A DNA stretch of 64,000 bases from Adiantum capillus-veneris (Eukaryota; Streptophyta; Polypodiopsida; Polypodiales; Pteridaceae), in assembly GCA_014529385.2 (NCBI GenBank), contig CM043960.1, positions 72,305,910 to 72,369,909 of the forward strand. Reading direction: 5' to 3'. Positions 1 to 13,302 of this stretch are shown here, one piece after another. Positions within the stretch are counted from its first letter, which is position 1. Each line of letters opens with the position of its first letter. The translations under genes and the position numbers were made by a program. Under the pieces are notes generated by a model that was given only the letters and a program-made list of their open reading frames with translations, had not been told where the DNA came from and did not search any database.

Positions 1-609
1 AACTAGGACATATTGAGGGTACATCTAGTTATCAATGGAAGTGGTTCCTTAGTACGTTTCCAATCACTATGCTACACACTCTTTGACTAGTTTTACTCAA
101 TTAGATTATGTAAGACCTAAATTTTATATGTAAGATAGAGGTATGATAGTTTTCTTTATTGATTTGTCGTATAAACATAGAAATGGGGGTTATATTCCCT
201 AAGATGAGTTGTATATAGGGGTTTTATCAGAGCTCTTTGCTCGTAGGTGGCATTCCGTTTTGTATATAGAGTGAATCCCCTAGGAGCGTGTCGCCCCTGA
301 CGTAGATGATGAGGATACTGACACACACGTGTCAGACATGCATGGATGCTACTACAGGGTTAAATATGGTGGGGAGGTTGATTTCTCCACAGCATAGGGT
401 AGGGAATTTCGACGCCATCTACAAATTCTTATACATTCAACGTATAAGAAATGTCTTATAAAATTCATAGACCAACTGTCCGATCATGCACGGTACATTG
501 AGGACCCTCTGTTAGATAGATTTCCAAACACCCACGATCAACGTTTTTCACAACAATGGTTTGAGGGCTACATGAAGAAATTTCTAAAAAACAAGCAGCC
601 AACTAGGTC

Positions 610-1202
610 AAAGATCCAGATAGGAGTTACCACGGTGGCAACATGGCAGACGCGGAGTGGGAGTGGGCAATTCAAGAGAAGAGCGACAACCTGCGACGGG
701 CTCATCATATAGACAACAACGCGAGGATCGTGCAAGACAAACTCCCACGCACTATGGCTCAGGAGACAAGGGAGCTTGGAATGATAAATATGTAAGATTA
801 TTTGAATTATAACATCGATCGTTGATTATAAAGATTGTAGTTGATAATTTGGTATTGTAGTTGATAATTATAACATCGATCGTTGATTATAAAGATTGTA
901 GTTGATAATTTGGTATTGTTATTGCTAACTTAGGAAAATGTCACTCTCTCTCAACCAACCAGAGAGATGGTCAAGTATCGGGAGAAACATATAGAATTTG
1001 ATACTTGGCAATGGTTGTTTGAAAACAACCACATCTCTCGCGAGCAATTCGACGCGGCGGTTGGACCACTACAAGCGGTAAGTTTAAACAAGTAATTTTG
1101 TATCAATTGTTTTGAGCTGTGGATAATTGTTTAATTTGGTTTGGGTTTACGTAGAGTCAAAGTGATCCAACATACCTGCCTCTAGACAACGACGAGGATT
1201 AG
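610..1202 (+). pseudogene. 3-prime exons of a probable transposon gene
   Basis: An open stretch near 634-790 is followed by an exon at about 934-1077 (acceptor TTAG before GAAAATG, donor GCG/GTAAGT) and a last exon at 1155-1202 ending in TAG. The reading frame joins cleanly across the intron. The second exon encodes a charged segment with DTWQWLFENNHISREQF. A weak upstream match (FSQQWFEGYMKKF, about 544-590) resembles the segment between DUF4218 and DUF4216 of CACTA transposases. The family assignment is an inference from that match and from GC-rich repeats resembling CACTA subterminal DNA immediately downstream. The 5-prime part lies outside the window or is decayed. It could also be an unrelated host gene tail. 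Confidence 0.35.
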
Positions 1203-1405
1203 ATAAAAAAATGTTTTGTCAAAACTTTCGTAAAGTCCCAATGTGGCACAATGTATATACAACTATTTACTTTTTATTGTAACTTTTTTAAATAGTTGAT
1301 CTTCTACATTTTTACTTGTCAAGGTAAAGTAAATTCAATTTCAGTTCTTTGGTATTTTTTATACTTTTCCAAAAAACAATTGATGTCTTATTGTTTTTAT
1401 GCAGG

Positions 1406-1460
1406 TCAAAAATAAAGGTGCTCATTTGGGCCACCCACAAATGAGCACCTTTATTTTTGA
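1406..1460. repeat. Perfect 23-bp inverted repeat with 9-nt loop
   Basis: The left arm 1406-1428 and right arm 1438-1460 are exact reverse complements, separated by GGCCACCCA. The sequence could form a long stem in DNA or RNA. It lies beside a GC-rich stretch with repeated GCGGTAATAG-like motifs. Confidence 0.85.
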
Positions 1461-1461
1461 A

Positions 1462-1590
1462 CTGGCGTTTAGCGGTAATAGCAGCGGCAAAGGTCGCGAT
1501 AATAGCAACAGGTATATTGCCGCGACTATTACCGCGCTTATTGTTGACAAACCACTACCACGTTCATAGCCGCGGTTATTGCCGCCCACA
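1462..1590. repeat. Subterminal-type repeats, possible CACTA end
   Basis: Short direct and inverted motifs (GCGGTAATAG, CGCGATAATAG, CGCGACTATTACCGCG, GCCGCGGTTATTGCCG) recur over about 130 bp. A CACTACCACG sequence lies near 1552. This resembles the subterminal repeats of CACTA transposons, but no paired terminus or target-site duplication is seen. Confidence 0.3.
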
Positions 1591-1602
1591 CAAATTTTTC
1601 TC

Positions 1603-2690
1603 TCTCCTTTTTCCTTTGTTTTTCCGCTGCAATGTTGGTGGTTTTTGACAACTCCTCTTATAGTGGATGTAAGGGAATGTGTAAATGCAAGGTTCCGATA
1701 GTGGGACGATGGTGATGACCAGAAGTTTGGAGGCAATGGTGATAAGGAGCAGAAGCTGTGCTAATGAGAGCGATCTAGAGATAGGGAGCGCGATAACATG
1801 GGATCAAGGATAGGCTATACTTTTTTGGAGCTAGTCGGAGGGTATCTTGAAAATAAATTAATGAATAAGTGTAGAATAGACCCCGATATGTAGTAGTATG
1901 TATATTGTGTGTGTAAAATGAGTGAGAGAAGGGGTATTTATATAGGTTTTTCAAACTAGGCATTTGCTTAAGCTATCTACTGCCAGCTTGCATAAGCTTC
2001 CCCCATCCTTGTTGAGTTATCTCATATTGCTAAAAGAGTCTAGCATGGTCCCTTACACATGCTAGAGAGACCATTTCTTTCCCCATGAGGCATTCCATTA
2101 GACCACCTCATGGGTCCCATGATTAGAGCCATTCCGATATATTTGAAGCACCCATGGTCATGTGTTCTCTACATGCACATCCATGTCTATGCAAACCCAT
2201 GCACATGTACATACCCACACATGCATATACCATTTCAATTTTTTACTAGGATATTTTTTTCTTCTAGACTAATAAATTAATTAAATAAATAACATTAGCA
2301 CACCATAATGTAAAACCGAAAAAGGATCTTGAGAGATGAGCTTAAGGGCTATGAGTTAATGCGGTAGGTGCAGAAAACTTTTTTATGTATAGTAGTCTCA
2401 AAGTAGATGAAGATTTCAATGAAACTTTTGCATAGGATAGGATAGATCGTGATGATTGTTTCTAGATACTTGTAAGCTCCTTAAAAAAAGAAAAGAAAAA
2501 ATGAAGAAAATTTTGAAATTTTATTTTGGCAAGTTACATCATCCTTTACAAATAGAGTCAACATAGATTAAAGAACCTACTAAAAATGGTTAGCCTACTA
2601 TTTATGGACCCAAGGATCTTTTGTGGGTGGAATAGACCTACTAAAAATAGCTAGCTTGCTATTTATGGCCAAAAATGGACTTGAGGATCT
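1603..2690. other. Gene-free stretch beside gypsy remnant
   Basis: No coding potential, RNA gene or clear repeat border is recognised here. The right part (about 2480-2690) contains two near copies of a segment with CTACTAAAAATGG and ATTTATGG, and may belong to the LTR of the adjacent gypsy element. Confidence 0.4.
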
Positions 2691-2693
2691 TTT

Positions 2694-3960
2694 TTACAAG
2701 AAGATCCCCATTGCTAGGGTGTCACAGACCCTACATCTTCCCAAACATAAAGAATTTGGGATTTTCTCATCCCAATAGTAAATCAAGGTAATCCTTGCAA
2801 CGCCACGTTTCTTCTCCCAAGTCACATCTCCTTCAAGAAAATCCTTCCACTTGATCAGGTGTTCAATGATGTTTCTATTCTTCTTTTTTTTGCAAACTTC
2901 ACAATTGTGAGTGGATAGTATTAAGAACATCAGAATATACACCAACCTCGAGCTCAGACCAAGCCTTGAGGGTCATAGGATTACTAGTTTTCTGCTTGAC
3001 AGAGAGACCACCACTACTCCTATGCTTTACTTATTACAACATGTCATGTATTATTCTAGACCAGTCCTCTGAGGCTTTTTTGGCTCCGATCATGTGGATC
3101 GTCACTCTGCTTTCTTGTATGATTTCACAAAAGCTTGCCATAGCCAAATCTACCTCAAACACGCGACGGTTCCTTGCTTGCCAAATATGGTGAAAGAAGT
3201 AGTACCTGATTATTTGAGTGCAGACAAGAAGAGCAAGACTTCACACCCGATTACGACCAAAGAACAGATCATTCTTGAAGAACTTAAATTTCCATATTCT
3301 TTGAATCCACTTGCATATTTTTCCACCCATGCCATTGATTGCGTGGCATCCCATGAAAAGGTGGTCTAGGTTTTCACTAGCTATTCTGCACCTCGAGCAA
3401 TGATCGGATCTGATTCCTCTTTCTTGTATCTTCACGCCCGTTGGTAGAGCACCCCACATCACTTTCCACAAAAATATCTTCATATACTGAGGCCACCTTG
3501 GCTTCCAGATGTTCTTCATGACTCCCTCCCACCGTTTTTCCGTTCAGTGCCTCTGTTGAGAATGATGTTTCTATTCTTAAGCCTCCTTTCTTAAGATTCA
3601 AGAAAATAAACAGGCTGAAGTTAAAGAACTCCTTGAGGTGGAACTAATGGATGCTCTAGATTAAGAACATAAGGTTTTATAGGCTGACATGAAACACATC
3701 ATAGATCTTGAGATTTGAAGATAGGTTCAATTTGTAAGCTTGATCAATTATTACCTTGATAATCTTGTATGAACCACTAAACACATCATGGATATTTTGA
3801 TTTGAAGATAGGTTCAATTTGTAAGCTTGATCACTTATTACCTTGATAATTTTGTATGAACCACGATATCATTGGCTAAGCATATTGTAATTTTCCAAAG
3901 ATAAATATATTTTCTTGGGTCTAACCTTAAGAAATATGTGATCTCACTTTTCCAAGGGGT
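2694..3960 (-). mobile_element. Ty3/gypsy chromovirus 3-prime end, interrupted by a LINE
   Basis: Read on the minus strand, 3870-3700 encodes an integrase C-terminal segment (YKLNLSSNLKIYDVFHVSL, close to the family pattern YKLxLPSxLKIHxVFHVSLLKPY). The polyprotein continues into a chromodomain at about 2879-2780 (HLIKWKDFLEGDVTWE), which normally guides integration through chromatin. A LTR-like edge (TGTGACACCC on the minus strand) begins near 2726. The chromodomain is split just before HLIKWK by a LINE insertion. A tandem duplication of about 86 bp (3713-3780 and 3799-3865) repeats the integrase tail. Reverse transcriptase and the integrase core are absent, so this is a truncated, inactive copy. 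Confidence 0.75.
2883..3560 (-). mobile_element. 5-prime-truncated L1-type LINE, zf-RVT end
   Basis: The minus-strand reading frame at 3519-3241 encodes the zinc-binding domain found at the C-terminus of plant L1 reverse transcriptases: WKPRWPQYMKIFLWKVMWG, then LPTGVKIQERG, then a C-x2-C ... H ... C cluster (HCSRCRIASENLDHLFMGCH). The insert ends in eight A residues (T run 2884-2891 on the plus strand) and is flanked by an 18-bp direct repeat (2865-2882 and 3561-3578, AATGATGTTTCTATTCTT). Poly(A), 5-prime truncation and a long target-site duplication are the classic marks of target-primed reverse transcription. The rest of the reverse transcriptase is missing, so the copy was dead on arrival. 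Confidence 0.8.
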
Positions 3961-4258
3961 CCCTGCATATAGATTATGTATATAATGTGGATTCAAGAAC
4001 TATTTCAAAAACTTGTCCACCTACTACTTATTATAGCGAATCTAGCCGGATGCTCTCTTTGTCATTCTTCAACAACAAACCCAAAATTCCCCCCTCCCCC
4101 CCAATTTAAAAAAAAAACTCTTTCGCTCGTGATGATTGATAGACTCCTCAACGCGGCCTCTGTGCATGACACCTTCTTCTTGTACGATGTCTAAGAGCCT
4201 CCTATGCACGGCCTTGTGTGTATAACATAGGACAGTAGGAAGAGAGAGACGCAGGACA

Positions 4259-4260
<2 letters not shown>

Positions 4261-4306
<46 letters not shown>
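4261..4306. repeat. (GA)n microsatellite
   Basis: Uninterrupted AG repeat of 46 bp. Any translation through it is artefactual. Confidence 0.95.
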
Positions 4307-4309
<3 letters not shown>

Positions 4310-4311
<2 letters not shown>

Positions 4312-5463
4312 AACACCAGGCGGACCCTGTTCCATTGTTGTCGACATCGATGGCCAAGGCATGCATGCATCGCTCCTCAATATTGCGCTCACCGGTGGGA
4401 CGAGCAGGTGCAGCATTGTGGGTAAGAAGAAAAGCTCCAACTTGTGGGTATGGTATGCTCACAAGCAACTTTCTCACTAGCGCACAACAATTTGCTGCAT
4501 CCGATGGTTCTTGCCCAGATTGCATTTGTTGTTGCTCTTCTCGTCAAGTATACATGAAAGTATCTTTCTTTCTCTGCCTCGATGCTCTCTCGTACACGTG
4601 CCCCTGCCTTGTTTTCCACCTCAAGTGACGCCCCATGCCGACACTTTGCCTCCCACTATCTACGCCATGCCACATCACCACCTTTGCGATAGATTTGATG
4701 TTAAATTTTTTTTTTTTCGCTGCTTCGTCATGCTTGAGCTCCCCTCCACCATATTTTCTTCGAAGATAAAAAAAAATTGTAGCTTTTCATAAGAAGACTG
4801 ATTGTCTATCAAATACAAGATGATAAAACTAGAATTTGACTTGGTTATGTAGATTTTGGAGATGGATTGCTTCATTAGTTTGTAGACATAATTGCCTTTT
4901 TTTTTTTTTTTTTCTTGCGAGGTAATTTGTCACAAATTACGTGCTAAGCTCTTAGAAACAGATTCCAATTGTCAAATAAGAATAAAGATTAGAAGTCTTG
5001 AAGAATCCAACCAAGATAGATACAAGGGTATTTTGAGAATTTTTGAAATTTGAGGCGTATTTTGGTAATTTGTCGTGAAAACCAATACTTGTCCCCCTCT
5101 CTTGTACTCCTCGCTCGATAAATGGCACTCCTTGCGTTGTTGCCTCCATCGTGCCCCAACTCCCGCTACCATATGTCTTGTTGCTCGTGTTTTTCGCACA
5201 TACATCACCCGATTACTTGCACCTCCTATCAACACGAATCAACGGCCTAAGCTAGCCGGCCATGCACAGAAGGTTGCAATCGTTGAAACCATGCACACAA
5301 GGTCAGTTCGGGACTTGCCTTCAAGACTTAGCACATCCCTCCCCACCTAGGCATTCCATCTATTCTCCCTTTACTTTTGCTTCAAATTTGAGTGCTCCCC
5401 CCATCAACTTAACTTATCAAATCAATATCTAAACAAGGTAAAGATTTACGACGGCCTACAGAA

Positions 5464-5466
<3 letters not shown>
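4310..5466. other. Gene-free stretch
   Basis: Short open frames exist on both strands, but none has recognisable domains or a consistent gene structure. Homopolymer T runs lie near 4706 and 4898. Confidence 0.4.

Positions 5467-5506
<40 letters not shown>
5467..5506. repeat. (GA)n microsatellite
   Basis: AG repeat of about 40 bp in gene-free DNA. Confidence 0.95.
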
Positions 5507-5509
<3 letters not shown>

Positions 5510-6219
5510 CCTCGAATCTAACGAAGTGAGAGAGCGGGGGGCACTCCCATATGCACACATTAAAATCCAAAAGCGTTTAAATGCCACATGGAGAACATCC
5601 AACAATTCAATTCAATGATAGAGGAATTGCACCAAAAATCTTCACTTTTTCTTATGCCCTTATGTATGAGTGTTATATTAATTGACCTCATGAAAACATA
5701 AAGCATATAAAATATTAGTGAGAGTTTAAGAATTGATCTAATTCTTGTATAAATATATCAATAATACAAATTACACAATAGAATGATGCATGCTATTAAA
5801 TGAAATAAATACATAATATCTTTAGGATAGAAATGAATATTGAAAATGTCTAATCCTAGTCCTTAATAATAATACATGCACTAAAGTAACAAGGTGACAA
5901 TTACATATCAAAACAAAAAGTTGAAAAAAAAATTCTTAGTTGTGGTTTTTAAAAAAGCTAATCCCTAATAATAATACATGCACTAAAGTAATAAGGAGAC
6001 ATTTGCATATTAAAACCAAAAGCTGAAAAAAAATCTTAGTCCAGGTAAAAAAATTATTTCATTTAAGGACAATTTATAAATTTTTAGTTAGAAATTGTTT
6101 GTAAATGAAAAGAAAATTTATAAGAAAAAAGTATGTTTAAAATCAAAAAGCTGACAAGAAAGTAATTAGATTCTTAAATGAAGAGATCCATTTATAAACT
6201 AAACAAAATTTTTGAAAAA

Positions 6220-6500
6220 GTCAAGGGAGCATTAAATAAAGAGACCAAATTACAATGATGAAAAGAGACATTTACGTTATAAAAGAAAAATATAACCTTT
6301 ATAAAACTTATAAAGTAAACAAAGATTTAAAAAACAAAAACAGTCAAGTGAGCATTAAATAAAGGGACCAAATTACAATGATGGAAAGACCCATTTACAT
6401 TAAAAAAAAAACCTTTATTAAACAAAGAAGTCAATTGAGCATTAAAAGGAGGAACCAAGTTGAAATGATGGAAAAACCCATATATATTATAAACAAGCTC
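6220..6500. repeat. Three degenerate tandem copies of a ~95-bp unit
   Basis: A motif AGTCAA..GAGCATTAAA followed by GACCAAATTACAATGATG and a CATTTA..TTA block recurs near 6223, 6342 and 6429. The copies are AT-rich and diverged. No coding function is seen from 5507 to 7180. Confidence 0.6.
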
Positions 6501-7235
6501 ACCTGACATGTGTCGCCGATTCGTGATTCTTAATCAACGGTCCAAAAAGTGCACGAATTCTCCACCCACTCTCCTATGGCCTTCTGAAAGCCAAAAATTT
6601 TCCCTTTCTTTTTCCCTTTCTTAGCCAAAGGGATCTTTCAAGGTTCCTACATGTGTACAGACCCATCGACTAACGATACAACAAAACATATCTATTGTGA
6701 TGTGGATGTGTGTCTGACCAGTGTGGGAGGATAGGTAGTAGTTCTTCATGTGTAGCCACCTTGGCATGTAGCCTTTGTTCTCAAGAGCTGCGTCACGCCA
6801 GGTGGTAGTAGAGGCAAGGATGGTTGACGTTCGCATAGGGTCGCACCCAAGGTAAGGATTCCAAGGGTAATGGGTTAATGACTATGAAGGAAAACGTGGC
6901 TTGCATTTGATTGGGGATGAGAGGGCTAGAAACAAGGAAATCACTTTTCCAGTGTAAGGATAGCTTAAATCCTTGTATTTTGAAAGTACTAGTAGTGCAA
7001 GCCGAACGCTTCTACTTTTCTGGAGCAAAACATGGATTCTATTCTTTTTAGTAATTACTCACCCCACTCACCCTAGGTGCGACCCAGCTCTAATATAAAA
7101 GGCACGCTCATTTTGGTCTGACCCCGCACTTTACATTATCAAAGACCCCATCGGATGTATATCCACTTAAAATAGCAAGAGGGCTAGAAGTCGTTGAACA
7201 TCATGCATTGTATATTGGAAATATCTAACGCTACC

Positions 7236-7356
7236 TTTTGTGCTATATAATATCTAATGCTACCTTTTGTGTGGCCTACTAGCACAACGGCTTCTACTAT
7301 AAAAAAATATTTCACTGACACACAAAAGGTAGCGTTAGATATTATATAGCACAAAA
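7236..7356. repeat. Long hairpin, 37-bp arms with one mismatch
   Basis: The left arm 7236-7272 pairs with the right arm 7320-7356 with a single mismatch around a 47-nt loop. The block TATCTAACGCTACCTTTTGTG just to the left is a further copy of the arm motif. It may be a small foldback transposon or a hairpin-RNA source. No target-site duplication was identified. Confidence 0.75.
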
Positions 7357-7486
7357 TGCCACTCACGTGGCATTTTGAAGCGGCATCAAGGGAGGCTCGA
7401 AGCTTGCCAGGTGTCGTCTGACGACGTCTCGCAGTGACAATCAAAAGAGGGCATGCGGTGCAAGCTGAAGCATGTGTGCGCAAGAC

Positions 7487-7491
7487 ACACA

Positions 7492-7574
<83 letters not shown>
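7487..7574. repeat. Compound (CA)n(GA)n microsatellite
   Basis: A CA repeat (about 7487-7508) runs directly into a GA repeat (about 7509-7574). The flank ATGCGGTGCAAGCTGAA is repeated beside the next array, suggesting a local duplication. Confidence 0.95.
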
Positions 7575-7576
<2 letters not shown>

Positions 7577-7627
7577 CATTGTTCGATGTCGACCTAAGGG
7601 TATGCGGTGCAAGCTGAACGCCACATG

Positions 7628-8640
<1,013 letters not shown>

Positions 8641-8769
8641 TTCTGCGACTTCTTCAAACATGCCGACTTTCACAATCACTCTTGCTATCAGGCCTACCAT
8701 TACCTGCACTACTTCTGATGTTCTTGGTTTCAAGGTATGTTGAATTTGCCTTATTGTTCGTTCGTAGGC

Positions 8770-8797
8770 TCACACACACACACACACACACACACAA
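8770..8797. repeat. (CA)n microsatellite inside PPR relic
   Basis: A CA repeat of about 28 bp interrupts a PPR module (GLMEKDVMLGCVLIDMYARW on the minus strand lies just to its right). Confidence 0.9.
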
Positions 8798-9454
8798 AGT
8801 CACAGTCTTTGGGGCACCCCATCTAGCATACATATCGATCAAAACACAGCCAAGCATGACATCTTTCTCCATGAGCCCTCGCTTCGTATCTGCTGAAAAC
8901 AATCCCAGAGATTTTTGGCGCTACCCTTTTGGGAAAAATCCCACAATTAAGAGAGAGGCCATCACTTTGCATCTGTTGAAAATAGACTAAGCTTTCTAGC
9001 CCTGTTCTTGTGGGGCCAATCCTGCAATCACTACATTCCAAAAGTCCACACTCTGGACACGAATCTTTTTGAGAAGTTTCGGTGCCGCCTTGAAGTGCAC
9101 CACATTTAGCAAGCATGTCAACCAAGGGATTGCCAAGCACAACATCTTTTTCAACAACCCCTGACTAACAATATGCCCATATCATCATATTGCGTAAAGC
9201 TAGATGCCTTCAAAATGAACGTGATTGCGTTTGGAGAGAGGCCTCTCTTTGAATCTACTGAAAACAACCCGGGTTTTCTTGGTGATGCCGCTATTGGGCA
9301 TTAACTGCAATCAGACACGACATCCCGCACAGGAAGCTTGTCAAAAACTTGTTGCACCATGACATGTGCACCATACTTGACATACATACTGCAACGTGGT
9401 CGGAAAGTATATGTTCGCTTCAAGAAGCCACTATTGCGAATATCAGCATGAATC

Positions 9455-10210
9455 CTATTGCTCAGAAAAGAAATACTTGTTTCTTGGCCCTGCTCTTATT
9501 GGCAATATCCTACAATCAGAGACGACATCCCGCATAGGAATCTTGTCAAAGAATTCTTGCACCATGACAGGTGCACCGACCAACATGTTTCCCAAGTATG
9601 TGTTCTTTTCAAGTAATCCACTATGGCAAATATCAACATGAATTTTCTTGCCTTGGTATGAATCCTTCTTCTCAGCACAGTCTTTAAGTGATCTCACAAA
9701 AGAAATACTTGTTTCCTGGCCCTACTCTTGTTGGGCATATCCCTCAATCAAAGACAGCATCCCGCACAAGAAGCTTGTCAAAGACTTGTTGTGCCATGAC
9801 AAGTGCACCGCACTTGACATACATACTGACTAACATGTTTCCCAAGTATGCGTTCTTTTCAAGTAACCCACTATTACAAATATCAACATGAATCCTACTA
9901 CCTTGGTACAAATCCTTATTCTCAGCACAGTCTTTGAGTGAGCTCACAAAAGAAATACTCGTTTCCTGGCCATGCCCTTGTTGGGCATATCCTACAATCA
10001 GAGACGACATCTTGCACATGAATCTCATCAAGGACTTGTGTCATGACAGGTGCACTGCACTTAATAGGCATACTGACCAACATGTTCCCCAAGTATGCGT
10101 TCTTTTCAAGTAATCCACTATCACGAATATCAACATGGATTTTACTTCCTTGGTACAAATCCTTCTTCTCAGCACAGTCTTTAAGTGATCTCACAAAAGA
10201 AATACTCGTT
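9455..10210 (-). repeat. Three tandem PPR modules of about 240-265 bp
   Basis: Three successive minus-strand blocks (about 9955-10210, 9715-9955 and 9455-9715) each read SLKDCAEKKDLYQGSKIHVD, GLLEKNAYLGNMLV and a degenerate DVVSDCRI segment. Their DNA is closely similar, including the phrase CAACATGTTTCCCAAGTATG. The modules must have been amplified by recent unequal exchange or slippage at DNA level. None is open throughout. Confidence 0.8.
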
Positions 10211-11324
10211 TCCTAGCCCTGCCCCTGTTGGGCATATCCTATAATCAAAGAACATCCCGAATAGGAAGCTCGTCAAAGACTTGTTGCCCCACATTCCGGA
10301 CAGGAAGCTCCTCAAGCACTCTCCGTGCTTTTTGAAGTGCACCACATTTTGCATGCAACAACCCCGGACTAGCAATATTAGAGTGAATTTTTAAAGTGCA
10401 CCACATTTAGCATACATATTGACCAAGGCAGTTCCAAGCACGACATCTTATTTCAACAGCCTCTGATTAACAATATTAGCGTGAATTTTTATGCCCATAT
10501 TAACAGCCACATGCCTTCAATATGCATGCTTGCATCTTGAGAGTGGCCCTCACTTTGCATCTGCTGAAAACAAACGAGAGCTTTGTGCCCTGCCCCTCTG
10601 TGGAAAATCCTGCAATCAGTGCATTCCAAGAGTCCATACCACGGAGAGTAGGCTCCTTGAGCATTATCCGTGCTCTCTAAAGTGCACCACATTTACTGGA
10701 CATGTCAACCAAGGCATTGCCAAGCACATCTTTTTTCAATAGCCTCTGGCTAACAATATTGGCATGAGTTTTAATGCTCATACCAGCATCTCATGTAGAG
10801 CCACATGCCTTAAAGATGCACTCGTATGTGATTGCATCTAGAGAGAAGCCCTCGCTTTGCATCCGTTGAAAACAGCTTGAAGCTTTCTTGCCTGCTCTCG
10901 TTGCATGTATCCCAAAACCAATGCACTCTAAAAGATGAAATTAGATAGCAGTCCCTGACCAATAATATCAGAATGAATTTTTAAGCCCGAATCGGCATCT
11001 TGCATAGAGTCAGATGCCATCTCTTCCTCTCTCATCTTTGCTTGTGTAGTGGATATTGCTCTGCCCTGTGAAAACGAAACTAGTGCTGTTGAGAGAATCA
11101 AGTGTGTGTGTGTGTGGAAGTGTCCGTGCACATACAAAGAGTGCTTTATGAAGTACAACACATTTGGCATACATGTCAACGAAGGCAGTGCCAAGTACAA
11201 AGTTTCTTCTATACAGCCCTTGGCTAACAATATCATCGTGAATTCCTTTGCCCATCTTAGGATCTTGCCTAATGCCACATGCCTTCAAGATACAAGGGTA
11301 CGCGATTGCATTTGGATAGCTTTT

Positions 11325-11515
11325 GTCTCTTTGCATTTGCTGAAAACAGCCCAGAGCTTCTTGGCCCTACCTTTGCCTGACATATTTCGTGATTAGTGCA
11401 TTCCAATAGACTACAGTCTCTTTGCATCTCTGAAAACAGCCCAGAGCTTCTTTGACCTACCTTTGCCTGACATATTTCATGATTAGTGCATTCCAATAGA
11501 CTACATTCCAGACAG
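11325..11515. repeat. Tandem duplication of ~90 bp in PPR relic
   Basis: The block from CTCTTTGCATTTGCTGAAAA to GCATTCCAATAGACTACA is immediately repeated with few changes. It corresponds to the YAxxGxxxxALxxFxxMQ part of a PPR module on the minus strand. Confidence 0.8.
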
Positions 11516-12264
11516 CAAGCACTTTTTGTGCTTATGAAGTACACCACCTTTGGCATGCATGTCGACCAAGGCAGTGCCAACACGAAGTTTTCTATCAACA
11601 GCCCCCTAAATAACAATATCATCATAAACTCTTTTGCCGATACCAACATGCATGATGCCAGATGCCTTCAAGATGCACGTGTAGGTGATTGCATTTTCTC
11701 TCTTTGCATTTGCTGAAAAACAACCCACAGCTACTTGGCCCTGCATGCCTTCAAGATGCACACATAGGTGATTTCATCTGGACAAAGGCCATCACTTTGC
11801 ATATGCTGAAAATAGCATCGAGCTTTTTGTCCTTGCTCCCGTTGTGGGTATCCTGCAATTAGTGCATTCCAAGAGACGCCGTTTTAAACAGTAAGCTCCT
11901 CAAGATGCTTTTGAAGTGCACCACATTTGGCATACATATCGAGCAGTGCCAAGCACAACAACTCGTCAAGGACTTGTTGCGCTCGGACAAGTACACCACG
12001 CTTGACATACATACTGACTAACATGTTGGCTAAATATTTGTTATTTTCAGAAACCCACTATTGCAAATGTATCCTGTTGCCTTGGTAAGATTTGTTGCCC
12101 TGCTCCAGTTGTGCATATCCCGCAATCAATGCACTCCAAGAGACGACATTCTGGACAAGAAGCTCCTCAAGCACTCTTAGTGCTTTTTGAAGTGCACCAC
12201 ATTTGGCATACATATCGACCACACACAAGAAATGGTGATGGCAGAAGGGGCTGCATCTTATGTG

Positions 12265-12485
12265 ATTGCATCAGGAGAGGTCCTTGCTTTGCATCCGCTA
12301 AAAACAGCCTAGAGCTTTCTGGCCCTGCTCCTGTTGTGTGTGCGGTTGCATTAGGAACGGTCCTTGCTTTGCATCCGCTAAAAACAACATAGAGCTTTCT
12401 GACCCTGCTCCTGTTGTGTGTGCGGTATCAGGAGAGGTTCTTGCTTTGCATTCGCTGAAAATAGCCTAGAGCTTTTTGGCCTTGC
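12265..12485. repeat. Three tandem copies of ~65-90 bp in PPR relic
   Basis: The phrase CTTTGCATCCGCTAAAAACA with CTGCTCCTGTTGTGTGTGCG occurs three times in succession near 12290, 12366 and 12447. The unit is a slice of one PPR module rather than a whole module. Confidence 0.75.
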
Positions 12486-13232
12486 TCTACTGTGTGTATC
12501 CCGCAATCAATACACTCCAAGAGACGATGTTCCGGACAGGAAGCTTCTCAAGCACTAGCTTTATGGCCCTGCTCTAGTTGGCGACAACTGCCTTGGGGTC
12601 ATTACCAAGAGCCCTTAGGAGCCCGATAAGCCCAAGCATGACATCTCTTTTCAAGAGCATCTTGAGTAGAGCCACATGCCTTCAAGATGCATGCGTAGGT
12701 GATAACTTCTCTCTCTTTGCATCTATTGAAAACAGTCCCAAGCTTCTTGGCCCTGCCCTATTGGGTATATCCTGCAATCAATGTGTTCCAAGAGACAACA
12801 TCCCGCACAAGAGCCCACATTTGGCATACATATCGACACACACAAAGGCATTACTAAGCACACCAATATTTTGCAACAACCCCTCACTAACAATAATAAC
12901 GTGAATTTTTATGCCTATACCAGTATCTTGCGAGCCACATGCCTTCAAGATGCACACATATGTGATTGCGGCTAGAGAGTTTGCTGCAAACAGCCTGGAG
13001 TTTTCTGGCCCTGCTCTTGTTGTGCATATCCCACAATCAATGCACTCCAAGAGACGACACACACGCAATGGAGATGGCAGAAGGGACTGCATCTGCTTAA
13101 AACAGCCTGGAGCTTTCTTGCCCTGCTCTTGTTGTGCATATCCCACAATCAATGCACTCCAAGAGACGACACACATGCAATGGAGATGACGGAAGGGGTT
13201 GCAGGGCTGCAACTCACTCTCGCTCTCTCTCA

Positions 13233-13296
<64 letters not shown>
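13233..13296. repeat. (CA)n microsatellite
   Basis: A CA repeat of about 64 bp lies immediately beside a repeated PPR segment (GGAGATGACGGAAGGGG). The region 13310-13560 is a near copy of 12640-12880. Confidence 0.95.

Positions 13297-13302
<6 letters not shown>

Noticed and set aside
1552-1600. CACTACCACG as a CACTA terminus
   Set aside because: No partner terminus or 3-bp duplication could be paired with it, so only the subterminal-like repeats are reported, at low confidence.
3976-4875. Cluster of 60-120 residue frames on both strands
   Set aside because: Frames overlap on opposite strands, cross a (GA)n array and T runs, and show no domain, signal peptide or splice-consistent structure.
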